DNA of 64,000 nt from Sphingopyxis sp. FD7. Its GTDB lineage: Bacteria; Pseudomonadota; Alphaproteobacteria; Sphingomonadales; Sphingomonadaceae. Made by a program: the position numbers and the translations under genes. Under the pieces are notes generated by a model. The model did no database searches, was not told the DNA's origin, and was given only the letters and a program-made list of their open reading frames with translations. The stretch covers positions 620,001-684,000 of the forward strand of contig NZ_AP017898.1 in the NCBI RefSeq assembly GCF_003609835.1, read 5' to 3'. Below, piece by piece: positions 45,915 to 54,289 of the stretch (the first letter of the stretch is position 1; each line of letters starts with the position of its first letter).

Positions 45915-47096
45915 ATGCCTTCGTTCCGCACCATTGCCCTGCTGACGCTGCCGCTGCTGGCGCTGTCGACGCTTTCGGTCCCCGCGCGCGCCGACGTCAA
46001 GGCCGGGGTCGATGCGTGGCAGGCGGGCGATTATCGGACCGCGGTTGCCGAATGGCGTCCGCTGGCGATCGCGGGTGATGCCGACGCCCAGTTCAACCTG
46101 GGGCAGGCCTACAAGCTCGGCCGGGGCGTTCCCGCCGATCTGGCGCAGGCGGAGGCCTGGTATCGCCGCGCCGCCAAACAGGGACATTTGCAGGCCGAAG
46201 ACAATCTCGGCCTCGTGCTCTTCACCGCGAACCGGCGTGAGGAAGCGATGCCTTTCATCGCCAGGTCCGCGGCGCGCGGCGAACCGCGCGCGCAATATGT
46301 CCTCGGCACCGCGCATTTCAACGGCGACCTGGCGGAGCGCGACTGGCCGCGCGCCTATGCGCTGACCAAGCGCGCAAGCGATGCCGGGCTTGCGATCGCG
46401 TCGGCGCGGCTCGCCCAGCTCGACAATCTGATCCCGCTCGACCAGCGCCAGCGCGGCCTCGCGATGATCCCCGAAATCGAACGCAGCGAACAGCGCGAAC
46501 GGCTCGCCGCGGTGAACGCCGCCGCGCCGCCCGCGCCCAAACCCGCGTCGGCTTCGCCGATCAGGAGTGCGAGCCTGCCACCCTCGGCGCCGGGGACGAG
46601 CTATACGCCGCCGCCAGTCATTTCTGCGGCGAAACCGGCGGTCGGCAAGCCTGCCACGACGTCCTCGCCGGTCGCGAGCGCTGCCGCGGCCGCCGCGGTC
46701 GAAGCGACCGCCGCCGCAGCGGCCGCGACCGGACAGCCGGGCACGACCTATGCGCCGCCGCCCGAAAGCAGCGTGCCGACGCCCGCCGCGCCAGCGCCCG
46801 CCACGGCCGCCGCCGCACCGGCCAAATCCGCTCCCGCGCCGGTCCGCGTCCACACGGCGGCGGCAAGCCCGTGGCGCGCGCAACTCGGCGCCTTCGGTGT
46901 CGAGGCCAATGCCCGCGGCCTGTGGACAGCACTGGCAAAGAAGAATCCCGCCTTTGCCGGGCGCCAGCAGCATCTGGTCAAGAGTGGCAAGCTCACCCGC
47001 CTGCAGGCCGGTGGTTTCGCAACCAGGGGCGAAGCCGAAAGCTTCTGCGCCGCGCTGCGCAAGGACGGTCAGGCCTGTCTGGTGGTCGATCAATAG
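45915..47096 (+). CDS. Sel1/TPR-repeat SPOR-domain protein
   Basis: A 393-residue periplasmic protein with a signal peptide ending at VPARA. Sel1-like repeats fill residues about 28-185 (AVAEWRPLAIAGDADAQFNLG, KLGRGVPADLAQAEAWYRRAAKQG). A long Ala/Pro-rich linker and a C-terminal SPOR domain (about 310-390: WRAQLGAFGVEANARGLW) follow. A GGAGAATAAC site precedes the ATG. It is divergent from the ParA cassette, so a second SPOR protein borders the same 259-base intergenic region. Confidence 0.87.
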   Translation: MPSFRTIALLTLPLLALSTLSVPARADVKAGVDAWQAGDYRTAVAEWRPLAIAGDADAQFNLGQAYKLGRGVPADLAQAEAWYRRAAKQGHLQAEDNLGLVLFTANRREEAMPFIARSAARGEPRAQYVLGTAHFNGDLAERDWPRAYALTKRASDAGLAIASARLAQLDNLIPLDQRQRGLAMIPEIERSEQRERLAAVNAAAPPAPKPASASPIRSASLPPSAPGTSYTPPPVISAAKPAVGKPATTSSPVASAAAAAAVEATAAAAAATGQPGTTYAPPPESSVPTPAAPAPATAAAAPAKSAPAPVRVHTAAASPWRAQLGAFGVEANARGLWTALAKKNPAFAGRQQHLVKSGKLTRLQAGGFATRGEAESFCAALRKDGQACLVVDQ

Positions 47097-47119
47097 GCGC
47101 CGGATCGGCGACGCGCCGG

Positions 47120-48187
47120 TCACTCTTCGTCGGCGAATTGTCCATAATGGTCGGGCATCTTGAATCGCACCGTTTCGACGCATCCCGTCGCGCCCTGCGC
47201 TGACGGCGCGACGCGCCCGCTGCGCAGTATCTGGATCGCCTGCTGCCCGAAATCCGCCGACGGCTGCGCGTCGAGCACCTTCACATTGCCGACCTCGCCC
47301 CATGGCGCCGCGTCGAACGACAGGATCGCCCATCCCTCGATCGCGCGCTGGCGATAGGCGGGGGGATAGCTGCTGTTCGGCCGGGTCGCCCAGTCAAGTT
47401 TTGCCGGACAGCGCGCATCGGCGGGGCGCATCTGGCCCTCGTCGGGTTTGTCGGGCGCCGTCAGGCGGCCTGCCGCGCGCCAATAGGGATAGAGGCAGCC
47501 GGTGCGCGCCCCACCGGCAAAGCGCGAGGCGCGCACCGCCTCGACCGCCGCGGCGTCGAGGTCGGCGTTGCCCGTGCCGTGCGCGACGCGCGCGTTGACC
47601 GGGCGCCCGTCGGCATCGGTGTCAAAGGCGACGAGCGACCAGTCGCGCGCGCCCGGCGTCGCTGCGACTTTGGAAAAGTCGGGATAGGCGCGCAGCAGCA
47701 CGGCGGGGCGCGGTCTGTCGCGACAATTGCCGATCGCGCCCAGCCGATCCCAGCCTGTCTTGGGGAGTTTCGGCCCGGCGGGAAAGATCGAATAGGCCGC
47801 AAGGTCGGCGATCGGCGCCTGTTCCAGCGAGGCGAACTGCGGCGTGTAGCGCACCGTGCAGTCCGCGCGTTTCGCGCCCGCGGGAAAGCGGCTGGCCGCG
47901 AGCGCCGGGCCGATGTCCTGCGCGAAGGGGACAAAGGCGTCGCCCTCGCGCGTGATCGAGTGCGGCCGCCCGGCATCGTCGATGGCAAAGCGATAGGCGA
48001 CGCTTCGTACCCGTTGCGGATCGGTCGTTGCCAGGGCGATGTCGGGGCGTTGCATGACCGCCGCCGCCACCGCCTGTCCGTCGCAGCGGATCTCGCCGGG
48101 CCGCCATGCCAGATATTGTTGCGACAGGGCCGGGACATTGACGACGGGCGCGGGCACGGAGGCAAGAAGCAAGGCGGCGGTCAGCAT
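47120..48187 (-). CDS. TonB C-terminal domain-like secreted protein
   Basis: A 355-residue exported protein starting with a hydrophobic signal (MLTAALLLASVPAPVV). Two TonB-C-like segments are suggested: one around residues 185-235 (DTDADGRPVNARVAHGTGN to AVRASRF) and one near the C-terminus (SSYPPAYRQRAIEGWAILSFD to AIQILRSGRV). Cysteines are frequent (at least eight), which suggests disulfides. It lacks a proline-rich spacer and an N-terminal anchor, so it is not a normal energy transducer. The function is unknown. Confidence 0.65.
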   Translation of the reverse strand: MLTAALLLASVPAPVVNVPALSQQYLAWRPGEIRCDGQAVAAAVMQRPDIALATTDPQRVRSVAYRFAIDDAGRPHSITREGDAFVPFAQDIGPALAASRFPAGAKRADCTVRYTPQFASLEQAPIADLAAYSIFPAGPKLPKTGWDRLGAIGNCRDRPRPAVLLRAYPDFSKVAATPGARDWSLVAFDTDADGRPVNARVAHGTGNADLDAAAVEAVRASRFAGGARTGCLYPYWRAAGRLTAPDKPDEGQMRPADARCPAKLDWATRPNSSYPPAYRQRAIEGWAILSFDAAPWGEVGNVKVLDAQPSADFGQQAIQILRSGRVAPSAQGATGCVETVRFKMPDHYGQFADEE

Positions 48188-48266
48188 CGTCCGATCTCCC
48201 TTGAAGGGTGGCCAGACTAGCGGGAGCGGCGCCGCTTACAAGGTTGAAAAGCAAGGCGATTGCACA

Positions 48267-49133
48267 TTATCGCGCTCCCGACCGTTCCGCGTCCAGTCGC
48301 TTGGCGAGCGCCTTGCGCGAGCGGTCGGCGTAGGCGCGGCAGGCGCCGGGGCTTTCGCTGTAACGCCCGTCGCCCGCATTGTCGGGATGCGCCGCGATCA
48401 ATATGTCGCACGCGATCGCATCCATCTTGCGATAACTTTCCTCGAAACCGGCGACGAACGGTTTGCCCGCGTCGGAGGTGAAGCGATAGCCGTCGGCCGA
48501 AACGGGGTTGAGGCTTGCGGCAAAGACGACCGCCTTGCAGCTGCCACCGTCGCACGCCTGCCAGGTCCAGCTCATGCTGCCCATCGTGTGTCCCGGTGTC
48601 GCGACGGCGGTGATCGCGGTGTTGCCCAGCCGCAGCATTTCGCCGTCCGTCATCGTGCGGACCTTCGCTACCGCGGGCCAGCTTCCGCCATAGCCGAGCT
48701 GCGGATCGTCGTCGGCGTGTTTGCCCATGCGCAGCCCCTCGGCGCCGCGCGCGCTTGCCACCACCGTCGCGCCGGTGTCGCGCGCGAGCGCCGCAAGGCC
48801 GCCCGCATGGTCGAAATGGGGTTCGGTGCTCAGAATATATTTGATGTCTGTGGGGTCGAAACCGAGCCTCCGGACATTGGCGAGGATCGCGGGCGCCGCC
48901 TGCGGCAGCGCGCCGTCGACCAGCACCAATCCGTCGCCCGTGTCGATCAGCGCGACGCTCAATCCACCAAAGCCGACGAGATAGGAGTTGCCGAAGATTT
49001 TTTTGGGTTCCACAGGCGCCAGCCATTGGGCCGAGCGCGACGTCTCGATCGGCTGCGTCAGCGGATCGATGGTCGGAACCGGCGCCCCGCCTACAGCGGC
49101 GAGCCACGCGAACAGGCTGATTGCTTCGATCAT
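48267..49133 (-). CDS. Subclass B3-type metallo-beta-lactamase with Glu at the first zinc-ligand position
   Basis: A 288-residue metallo-beta-lactamase-fold protein with a signal-like N-terminus. The usual B3 HxHxDH motif reads EPHFDH here (Glu104, His106, Asp108, His109); further ligands are His182 (TPGHTMGS) and His249 (IAAHPDNAG). The replacement of the first His by Glu (B3 position 116) resembles the glutamate variant described for SIE-1 of Sphingobium. It is divergent from an AmpR-like regulator, the arrangement of inducible beta-lactamases. A Zn-dependent beta-lactam or lactone hydrolase in the periplasm is the likely role; the substrate is not proven. Confidence 0.85.
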   Translation of the reverse strand: MIEAISLFAWLAAVGGAPVPTIDPLTQPIETSRSAQWLAPVEPKKIFGNSYLVGFGGLSVALIDTGDGLVLVDGALPQAAPAILANVRRLGFDPTDIKYILSTEPHFDHAGGLAALARDTGATVVASARGAEGLRMGKHADDDPQLGYGGSWPAVAKVRTMTDGEMLRLGNTAITAVATPGHTMGSMSWTWQACDGGSCKAVVFAASLNPVSADGYRFTSDAGKPFVAGFEESYRKMDAIACDILIAAHPDNAGDGRYSESPGACRAYADRSRKALAKRLDAERSGAR

Positions 49134-49186
49134 CTTCGTCTCCCTTCGCTGCCGAAAATGGCCCGTCGCTCGCGGCGCGGCAAAGC

Positions 49187-49210
49187 ATCATTTCTCGACA
49201 AAGCCATGAT
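49187..49210. promoter_or_regulatory. Candidate LysR/AmpR operator
   Basis: The divergent gap between the beta-lactamase and regulator genes holds ATCAT-N14-ATGAT, an inverted repeat close to the regulator start. LysR-type proteins bind such interrupted palindromes (T-N11-A core). This is a positional and pattern inference only. Confidence 0.35.
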
Positions 49211-49228
49211 AATAATTGATGACAGGCC

Positions 49229-50107
49229 ATGGACCGCGCACAGCTCCCCCTCAACGCTCTTCGTGCTTTCGAGGCGGCGGCGCGGCACCTCAATTTCACG
49301 CGCGCGGGGATCGAGCTGTGCGTCAGCCAGGGAGCGGTGAGCCATCAGGTCGCCGAGCTTGAACGGCGCCTCGGCGCGCGATTGTTCCATCGCCTGCCGC
49401 GCGGGCTGGCGCTGACGGACGAAGGCCATGCGCTCGTCCCCGTGGTGTCGGACGCGTTCGACCGCGTGGCGGCGACGCTTGATCAATATGCCGACGGGCG
49501 GTTTCGCGAGGCGCTGAAAGTCGGCGTGGTCGGAACCTTTGCGACTGGCTGGCTGCTGCCGCGGCTCGATGATTTTGCACGCGCGCATCCGTCGATCGAC
49601 CTGCGCATCGCGACGAACAACAACCGTGTCGACCTGGCGGGCGAGGGGCTCGATTATGCGATCCGCTTTGGCGACGGGGCGTGGCACGGCACCCACGCCG
49701 AACCCTTGCTCGCCGCGCCGATGACGCCGATCTGCGCGCCGGTCGTCGCCGCGCGGCTGGCGACGCCCGCCGACCTCACCTCCGAACGATTGCTGCGATC
49801 CTATCGCGCCGACGAATGGGCGCTCTGGTTCGGCGCCGCGGGCGTGCCCGTCCCCTTCCTGCGCGGTCCTGTCTTCGACAGCTCGGCGCTGATGGCGGCG
49901 GCTGCGGCGGCGGGGCAGGGGGTGGCGCTCGCGCCGCCGTCGATGTTCACGCGCGAACTTGCCGCCGAGCTGCTCGTGCAGCCCTTTGCGCTTGCAGTCG
50001 ATATGGGGCGTTACTGGCTGACGCGCCTGATGTCGCGCGCCGAGAGCGAGGCGATGCTTCGCTTTCGCGGATGGCTGCTTGCCGAGGTGGCGGCCGCGAG
50101 CGCATAA
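49229..50107 (+). CDS. LysR-family regulator, AmpR-like
   Basis: A 292-residue LysR-type regulator. The N-terminal LPLNALRAFEAAARHLNFTRA helix-turn-helix region and LFHRLPRGLALTDEG match the AmpR/GcvA subgroup closely. The effector domain runs from about 92 (LKVGVVGTFATGWLLPRL). AmpR proteins sense muropeptides and UDP-MurNAc-pentapeptide and control a divergent beta-lactamase gene, which is just the arrangement here. A bidirectional terminator follows. Confidence 0.88.
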   Translation: MDRAQLPLNALRAFEAAARHLNFTRAGIELCVSQGAVSHQVAELERRLGARLFHRLPRGLALTDEGHALVPVVSDAFDRVAATLDQYADGRFREALKVGVVGTFATGWLLPRLDDFARAHPSIDLRIATNNNRVDLAGEGLDYAIRFGDGAWHGTHAEPLLAAPMTPICAPVVAARLATPADLTSERLLRSYRADEWALWFGAAGVPVPFLRGPVFDSSALMAAAAAAGQGVALAPPSMFTRELAAELLVQPFALAVDMGRYWLTRLMSRAESEAMLRFRGWLLAEVAAASA

Positions 50108-50126
50108 AGCGCCGCGCGCCATGACA

Positions 50127-50163
50127 AAAGGGCCGCGCTTCCGTTTCGGAAACGCGGCCCTTT
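50127..50163. terminator. Bidirectional terminator between regulator and rplI
   Basis: aaagggccgcg pairs with cgcggcccttt around an inner ttccg/cggaa stem, and T-rich tails are present on both strands. It lies between the convergent LysR and rplI genes. Confidence 0.9.
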
Positions 50164-50183
50164 CAAAAGGCTTTTCAGGAAGC

Positions 50184-50816
50184 TCAGGCTTCCCGGGCGT
50201 CGTCCGCGACTTCGTCGCTGGCCTCGGCGGCCAGTTCCGATGGCGGGGTCGCCGCTTCAAACTCGTCTTCGCTGTCGGGTTCGAGCGCCGCGGCGGCGGC
50301 TTCGGCCTGTTCTTCCTCGAACATGGCGGCGATGACGTCGATGCCCTGGCTCTGCATTTCGGCTTCGTCAGGCGAACGCGCGACGTTGACGCCGACGGTC
50401 ACGACGACTTCGGGGTGCAGCTTGACCTTGACGTCGACAAGGCCGAGCGACTTGATCGGGCGTTCAAGCTCGATCATCGCCTTGGTGACGCCATCGACGC
50501 CGTCTTCGGCCAGCGCATCGACGATGTCGCGGACCGAAACCGAACCATAAAGCTGGCCGGTGTTCGACGCCTGGCGGATCAGGACGATCTGCTTGCCTTC
50601 GATGTCCTTGGCGCGGGCTTCGGCATCGGCGCGGCGCTCGGCATTGTCGGCCTCGATCTTCGCGCGGTTGGCTTCGAACAGCTTGCGGTTTGCCTCGTTC
50701 GCGCGCAGCGCCTTGTTGTTCGGCAGCAGATAGTTGCGGGCAAAGCCGTTCTTGACGGTGACGACGTCGCCGATACCGCCCAGTTTCTCGATACGTTCGA
50801 GCAGGATGATTTCCAT
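50184..50816 (-). CDS. rplI: 50S ribosomal protein L9
   Basis: A 210-residue L9. The N-terminal domain MEIILLERIEKLGGIGDVVTVKNGFARNYLLP is canonical, with the connecting helix (40-75) and C-terminal domain (to about 150). The last 50 residues are an Ala/Glu/Asp-rich extension that most L9 proteins (about 150 residues) lack; similar tails are frequent in sphingomonads. It is the third gene of the rpsF-rpsR-rplI operon. Confidence 0.96.
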   Translation of the reverse strand: MEIILLERIEKLGGIGDVVTVKNGFARNYLLPNNKALRANEANRKLFEANRAKIEADNAERRADAEARAKDIEGKQIVLIRQASNTGQLYGSVSVRDIVDALAEDGVDGVTKAMIELERPIKSLGLVDVKVKLHPEVVVTVGVNVARSPDEAEMQSQGIDVIAAMFEEEQAEAAAAALEPDSEDEFEAATPPSELAAEASDEVADDAREA

Positions 50817-50829
50817 GACGCTGCCCTCC

Positions 50830-51054
50830 TTACTTCACAATATAGGGGAGCAGGCCGATGTGGCGGGCGCGCTTGATCGCCTTGGCCAGCTCGCGCTGCT
50901 TCTTGGTGGACACCGCGGTGATCCGCGACGGGACGATCTTGCCGCGTTCCGACAAATATCCCTGGAGCAGACGGACGTCCTTGTAATCGATGACGGGTGC
51001 GTCCTTCGCGCTGAAGGGGCAGGTCTTGCGGCGGCGGAAAAAGGGTCGTGCCAT
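50830..51054 (-). CDS. rpsR: 30S ribosomal protein S18
   Basis: A 74-residue S18 with the signature [20 protein letters not shown] and [20 protein letters not shown]. The cysteine in KTCPFSA and the basic N-terminus (RPFFRRRK) are as expected. It is thirteen bases before rplI and eleven after rpsF in the ordinary operon order. S18 pairs with S6 on the 30S platform. Confidence 0.97.
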   Translation of the reverse strand: MARPFFRRRKTCPFSAKDAPVIDYKDVRLLQGYLSERGKIVPSRITAVSTKKQRELAKAIKRARHIGLLPYIVK

Positions 51055-51065
51055 GTTGCTGTTCC

Positions 51066-51431
51066 TTATTCTTCGCCGTCGCGGTCACGGCCACGGCCGC
51101 CGCGGCGTTCCTGCTTGCGCATCATCACCGACGGACCCTTTTCGAGTTCGTCGACCTTGATCGTCATCCAGCGAATGATGTCTTCGTTGATCGCCGCCTG
51201 ACGCTCGATCTCCGCGATCGCTTCGCCCGACACTTCGGCCGACAGCATCACATAATGACCCTTGCGGTTCTTCTGGATCTTGTAGGCGAGCTGCTTGAGG
51301 CCCCAGGTCTCGGTCTTGTGGACCGTGCCCTTATATTCGCCGATGACATTGGTGACGGTTTCCGCCAGCGCATCGACCTGAGCCTGGCTCAGATCCTGAC
51401 GCGCGATAAAGACATGCTCGTAAAACGGCAT
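51066..51431 (-). CDS. rpsF: 30S ribosomal protein S6
   Basis: A 121-residue S6. [22 protein letters not shown] begins the ferredoxin-like fold, and [20 protein letters not shown] is the conserved core. The C-terminus is basic and Arg/Gly-rich ([16 protein letters not shown]). It is the first gene of the operon; the promoter should lie in the 417-base region upstream. Confidence 0.97.
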   Translation of the reverse strand: MPFYEHVFIARQDLSQAQVDALAETVTNVIGEYKGTVHKTETWGLKQLAYKIQKNRKGHYVMLSAEVSGEAIAEIERQAAINEDIIRWMTIKVDELEKGPSVMMRKQERRGGRGRDRDGEE

Positions 51432-51848
51432 GATGCGCTTCCTTCGATTTGGCCGATCGCTGGTTTTGCGCCAATCGCAAAACCCCTCCGGCTGTCGTCC
51501 GGCCTTGCGTATTTGTGCAAGACAAACGGGGCGACAGGCACAAGGCCTCGCCCCGAATGCGAGCGCCTATATAGATTTCGGTGAAAGAAGCAAGAGCTCA
51601 AGAGCTGGAGAGAATTGGGATTCGCGCAGAGGACGCAGAGATCGCGGAGGGGAAGATATCGGATTCACGCGGAGACGCGGAGGCGCGGAGAGAAAGTGTT
51701 TGCCGCGAAGCGGTCTTTCCCTTCGACCTCGCCTCGCAAATTGACGGTGCAATAAGAAGGGGCCTTTCGGCCCGATCATCTCCGCGTCTCCGCGTCTCCG
51801 CGTGAACAAAAAATCCCTGCGTCCTCTGCGCCTCTGCGCGCAATAGTC
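51432..51848. other. 417-base region between rpsF and the Mur ligase gene
   Basis: No gene is seen. It contains the rpsF leader (51432-51600), with several purine-rich and hairpin-forming stretches that could hold an S6:S18 autoregulatory site, and the nested inverted-repeat element at 51621-51843, which reaches to within six bases of the Mur ligase stop and so also serves as its 3' region. Confidence 0.6.
51621..51843. repeat. Nested inverted-repeat element, GGTTCACGCGGAGACGCGGAG family, empty copy 2
   Basis: The inner arms (51664 ttcacgcggagacgcggagg; end 51806) match those at 31666 and 55344. An outer pair (ttcgcgcagaggacgcagag at 51621; ctgcgtcctctgcgcctctg ending 51843) surrounds them with a related sequence. 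The centre contains ccgcgaagcgg and ggggcctttcggccc hairpins, also present in copy 1, and no ORF. Confidence 0.8.
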
Positions 51849-53228
51849 TCAGCCAAGCTTTGCCAGCAATTCCTTCCCAAACTCGGTGAGCGTGTCGTCG
51901 CGAGCGCCGAGGATCAGGATGCGGTCGCCGGGCCGCGCTTCGTCGAGGATCGCGGCGCCGCAATGGGCGCGCGTCGTCAGATGCACGGCGTCGGCGGCGC
52001 CCGCGACGATGCCGGCAACCAGCGCCTCGCTGCCGATGCTGCGGTCGACGGTGCCGCCAAAATAGACGGGATCGCAGACGTAGAGCCTGTCGCCGTGGCG
52101 CATCCCCGATGCGAAGCTGGCCGCCAGTTCCTTGCCCATCTGGCGCAAGGGACCATAGCCGTGCGGCTGGAAAAACAGCAGCGCGCGGCCGGGCAGTTCG
52201 GCGACGGCGGCCAGCGTCGCGGCGACCTTGTCGGGATTATGCGCGAAATCGTCGATCACCGTGACGCCGCCCGCTTGCCCCAGCACTTCGTAGCGCCGCG
52301 CGAGGCCCGCGAAATCGGCGAGCGCCGCGACCGAAGCCGCGACGGGAATGTTGAGCGCGCGCGCTGCCGCAATCGCAGCAAGCGCGTTCGCGGCGTTATG
52401 GCGGCCGGGCATCTTCAGGCGCACGAGATGGCGGTCGGCGGCGAAATGCACCGTGAAGCGGCAACCGTCCGCCAGCGGCTCGAAATCGCTGCCACGGATC
52501 GCCGCATTGTCGCCGAAGCCGAAGCGCAGGACATTGTCGGCGGCGAGCAGCGGCGCCGATTCGGGGTCGTCGGCGTTAATGACCGCGATACGCGCCTTTG
52601 CGGCGAAATCGCCGAACAGGCGGTGCAGTTCGTCGAGACTCTTGTGGTCGAGGCTGATGTTGGTGACGACCGCGACGTCGGGCTGATACAGCGCGATCGA
52701 CCCGTCGCTTTCATCGACTTCGCTGACATAAATGGCGTCTTCGCCGACGAGTGCGCTGGCGAAGGGCATGTCGGGACCGGCGAAATTGCGCATCACCGCG
52801 CCGTTCATCACCGTCGGCCGACGACCCGCGCGGTCGAGGATCCAGCCGATCATCCCGGTGACGGTCGACTTGCCGCTGGTGCCGCCGACGCCGACGCCCC
52901 GGTCCGCGGCGTTGAACAGCGCGGCGTTGAGGTCGGCGCGCGTCATGCGGGGAAGGCCGAGCGTATTGGCGGCGGCGACGTCGGGCACACTGTCCTCGAC
53001 CGCCGCCGACGCGACGAGAATCTGGCCGCCCGCAACGCCGCTGCCATCCTGCGGAAAAAGGGCGATGCCGCGGCTTTCGATCCAGTCGAACTTGGCGGAC
53101 GAGCGCCCCTGATCGCGGCTGCGGTCCGACCCCGAAACCGCCGCGCCGCGCGCCGCGACGATCATCGCCAGCGGCAACATGCCCGACCCGCCGATGCCGC
53201 AGAAGAAATAGGATTTGTTTTCGGCCAT
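51849..53228 (-). CDS. Mur ligase family protein (Mpl/MurC-like)
   Basis: A 459-residue ligase with three domains: the UDP-MurNAc-binding Rossmann domain (FCGIGGSGM, 10-17), the ATP loop (GGTSGKST, 114-121) with VSEVDESDGSI and the NISLDHKSLDE metal region, and the C-terminal domain (VIDDFAHNPDKVAATL). It is MurC-like but separate from the dcw cluster that begins at 63.4 kb, which should carry the biosynthetic murC. I therefore favour Mpl, which ligates recycled tripeptide to UDP-MurNAc; the neighbouring LdcA supports this. The ATG gives the usual N-terminus; the long upstream frame overlaps a repeat and is rejected. Confidence 0.82.
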   Translation of the reverse strand: MAENKSYFFCGIGGSGMLPLAMIVAARGAAVSGSDRSRDQGRSSAKFDWIESRGIALFPQDGSGVAGGQILVASAAVEDSVPDVAAANTLGLPRMTRADLNAALFNAADRGVGVGGTSGKSTVTGMIGWILDRAGRRPTVMNGAVMRNFAGPDMPFASALVGEDAIYVSEVDESDGSIALYQPDVAVVTNISLDHKSLDELHRLFGDFAAKARIAVINADDPESAPLLAADNVLRFGFGDNAAIRGSDFEPLADGCRFTVHFAADRHLVRLKMPGRHNAANALAAIAAARALNIPVAASVAALADFAGLARRYEVLGQAGGVTVIDDFAHNPDKVAATLAAVAELPGRALLFFQPHGYGPLRQMGKELAASFASGMRHGDRLYVCDPVYFGGTVDRSIGSEALVAGIVAGAADAVHLTTRAHCGAAILDEARPGDRILILGARDDTLTEFGKELLAKLG

Positions 53229-53267
53229 CGCGGCGCGATATGGCGTCTTATGAGCAATGGCAACACT

Positions 53268-53434
53268 CCCTCTCCCGCCGGGAGAGGGTTGCGCAGACTT
53301 GGTGCGAAGCGCCTGGTCGTAGCCGGGTGAGGGGATCAGGGGTGGCGTGGAAATTGGACGGCGGACACCCTCATCCAACTTCGCCTGGCCAGCAAGCTGG
53401 CAAGGCTGCGTATCCTTCTCCCATGGGGAGAAGG
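53268..53434. repeat. Pair of hairpin repeats before ldcA
   Basis: The left unit ccctctcccgccgggagaggg (53268-53288) and the right unit ccttctcccatggggagaagg (53414-53434) are perfect small palindromes. They flank a central stretch containing tgaggggatcaggggtg and ccctcatcc. This is a known style of dispersed bacterial repeat. The right unit ends four bases before the ldcA ATG and contains its ribosome binding site. Confidence 0.75.
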
Positions 53435-53439
53435 TTTTA

Positions 53440-54267
53440 ATGCGCATCGGCATCGTCGCCCCCTCGACCCCGATCCTGCCCGACGATGCCGAAGCCGTGC
53501 GCGCGATCGCGGCGCTCGGCTACCCCGATGTCGAGCTGGTGTTCGATCCGCAATGTTTTTCCACCCACGGCCATTTCGCGGGCGAGGACGGGCATCGTTT
53601 TGCGGCGCTCGTCGAGATGGCGAACCACCCGGACATCGACGCGGTCTGGTTCGCGCGCGGCGGCTATGGCGCGTGCCGGATTGCCGGGGATGCGGTGGCG
53701 GCGATGACCGATGCCGCGCGGGGCAAGGCGTTTCTCGGCTATTCGGATCAGGGCAATCTGCTCGCCTGCCTCTATCGCGACGGCTTCGACCATGTCGCGC
53801 ACGGGCCGATGGTCGCCGACATCCGGCGCGAGGGCGGCGAGGCGGCGGTGACGCGCGCGCTCGACTGGCTGGTGGCGCGCGATCCCGCGGCGTGCGAGCC
53901 GGGGCTGGAGCATGGCGCGCGCCATGTGGCGTTCAATCTGATGACGCTGTCGATGTTGCTCGGCACCCCGCTCGAGCCCGACCTGTCGGGGCATGTCCTG
54001 CTGGTTGAGGAGGTCAGCGAATATCTCTATGCTTTCGACCGCGCGCTGTTTCATGTGACAAGCTATCTCGCGCCGCGCGGACTTGCCGGGCTGCGGCTGG
54101 GGCGGGTCAGCGACATTCCCGAAAACGACCGGCCGTTCGGCATGGAGGCCGAGGAGATTGCGCAGGGCTGGTGCGCGCGCGCGGGCATTCCGTGGCTCGG
54201 CCGCGCCGACATCGGGCATGATGCGGCGAACAAGGTCGTGCCCTTCGGCTTGCATCGCGCGAGGTGA
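53440..54267 (+). CDS. ldcA: LD-carboxypeptidase (S66 family)
   Basis: A 275-residue S66 peptidase that removes the terminal D-Ala from muropeptide tetrapeptides in the cytoplasm during peptidoglycan recycling. The Ser-Glu-His triad is visible: Ser102 (LGYSDQGN), Glu190 (LLVEEVSEYLY) and His260 (ADIGHDAANKVVPFG). The ATG at 53440 is preceded by GGAGAAGG within a dispersed repeat. It is divergent from the Mur ligase gene. Confidence 0.92.
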   Translation: MRIGIVAPSTPILPDDAEAVRAIAALGYPDVELVFDPQCFSTHGHFAGEDGHRFAALVEMANHPDIDAVWFARGGYGACRIAGDAVAAMTDAARGKAFLGYSDQGNLLACLYRDGFDHVAHGPMVADIRREGGEAAVTRALDWLVARDPAACEPGLEHGARHVAFNLMTLSMLLGTPLEPDLSGHVLLVEEVSEYLYAFDRALFHVTSYLAPRGLAGLRLGRVSDIPENDRPFGMEAEEIAQGWCARAGIPWLGRADIGHDAANKVVPFGLHRAR

Positions 54268-54289
54268 GCGAATAGGCGCTCTGCCTTTC

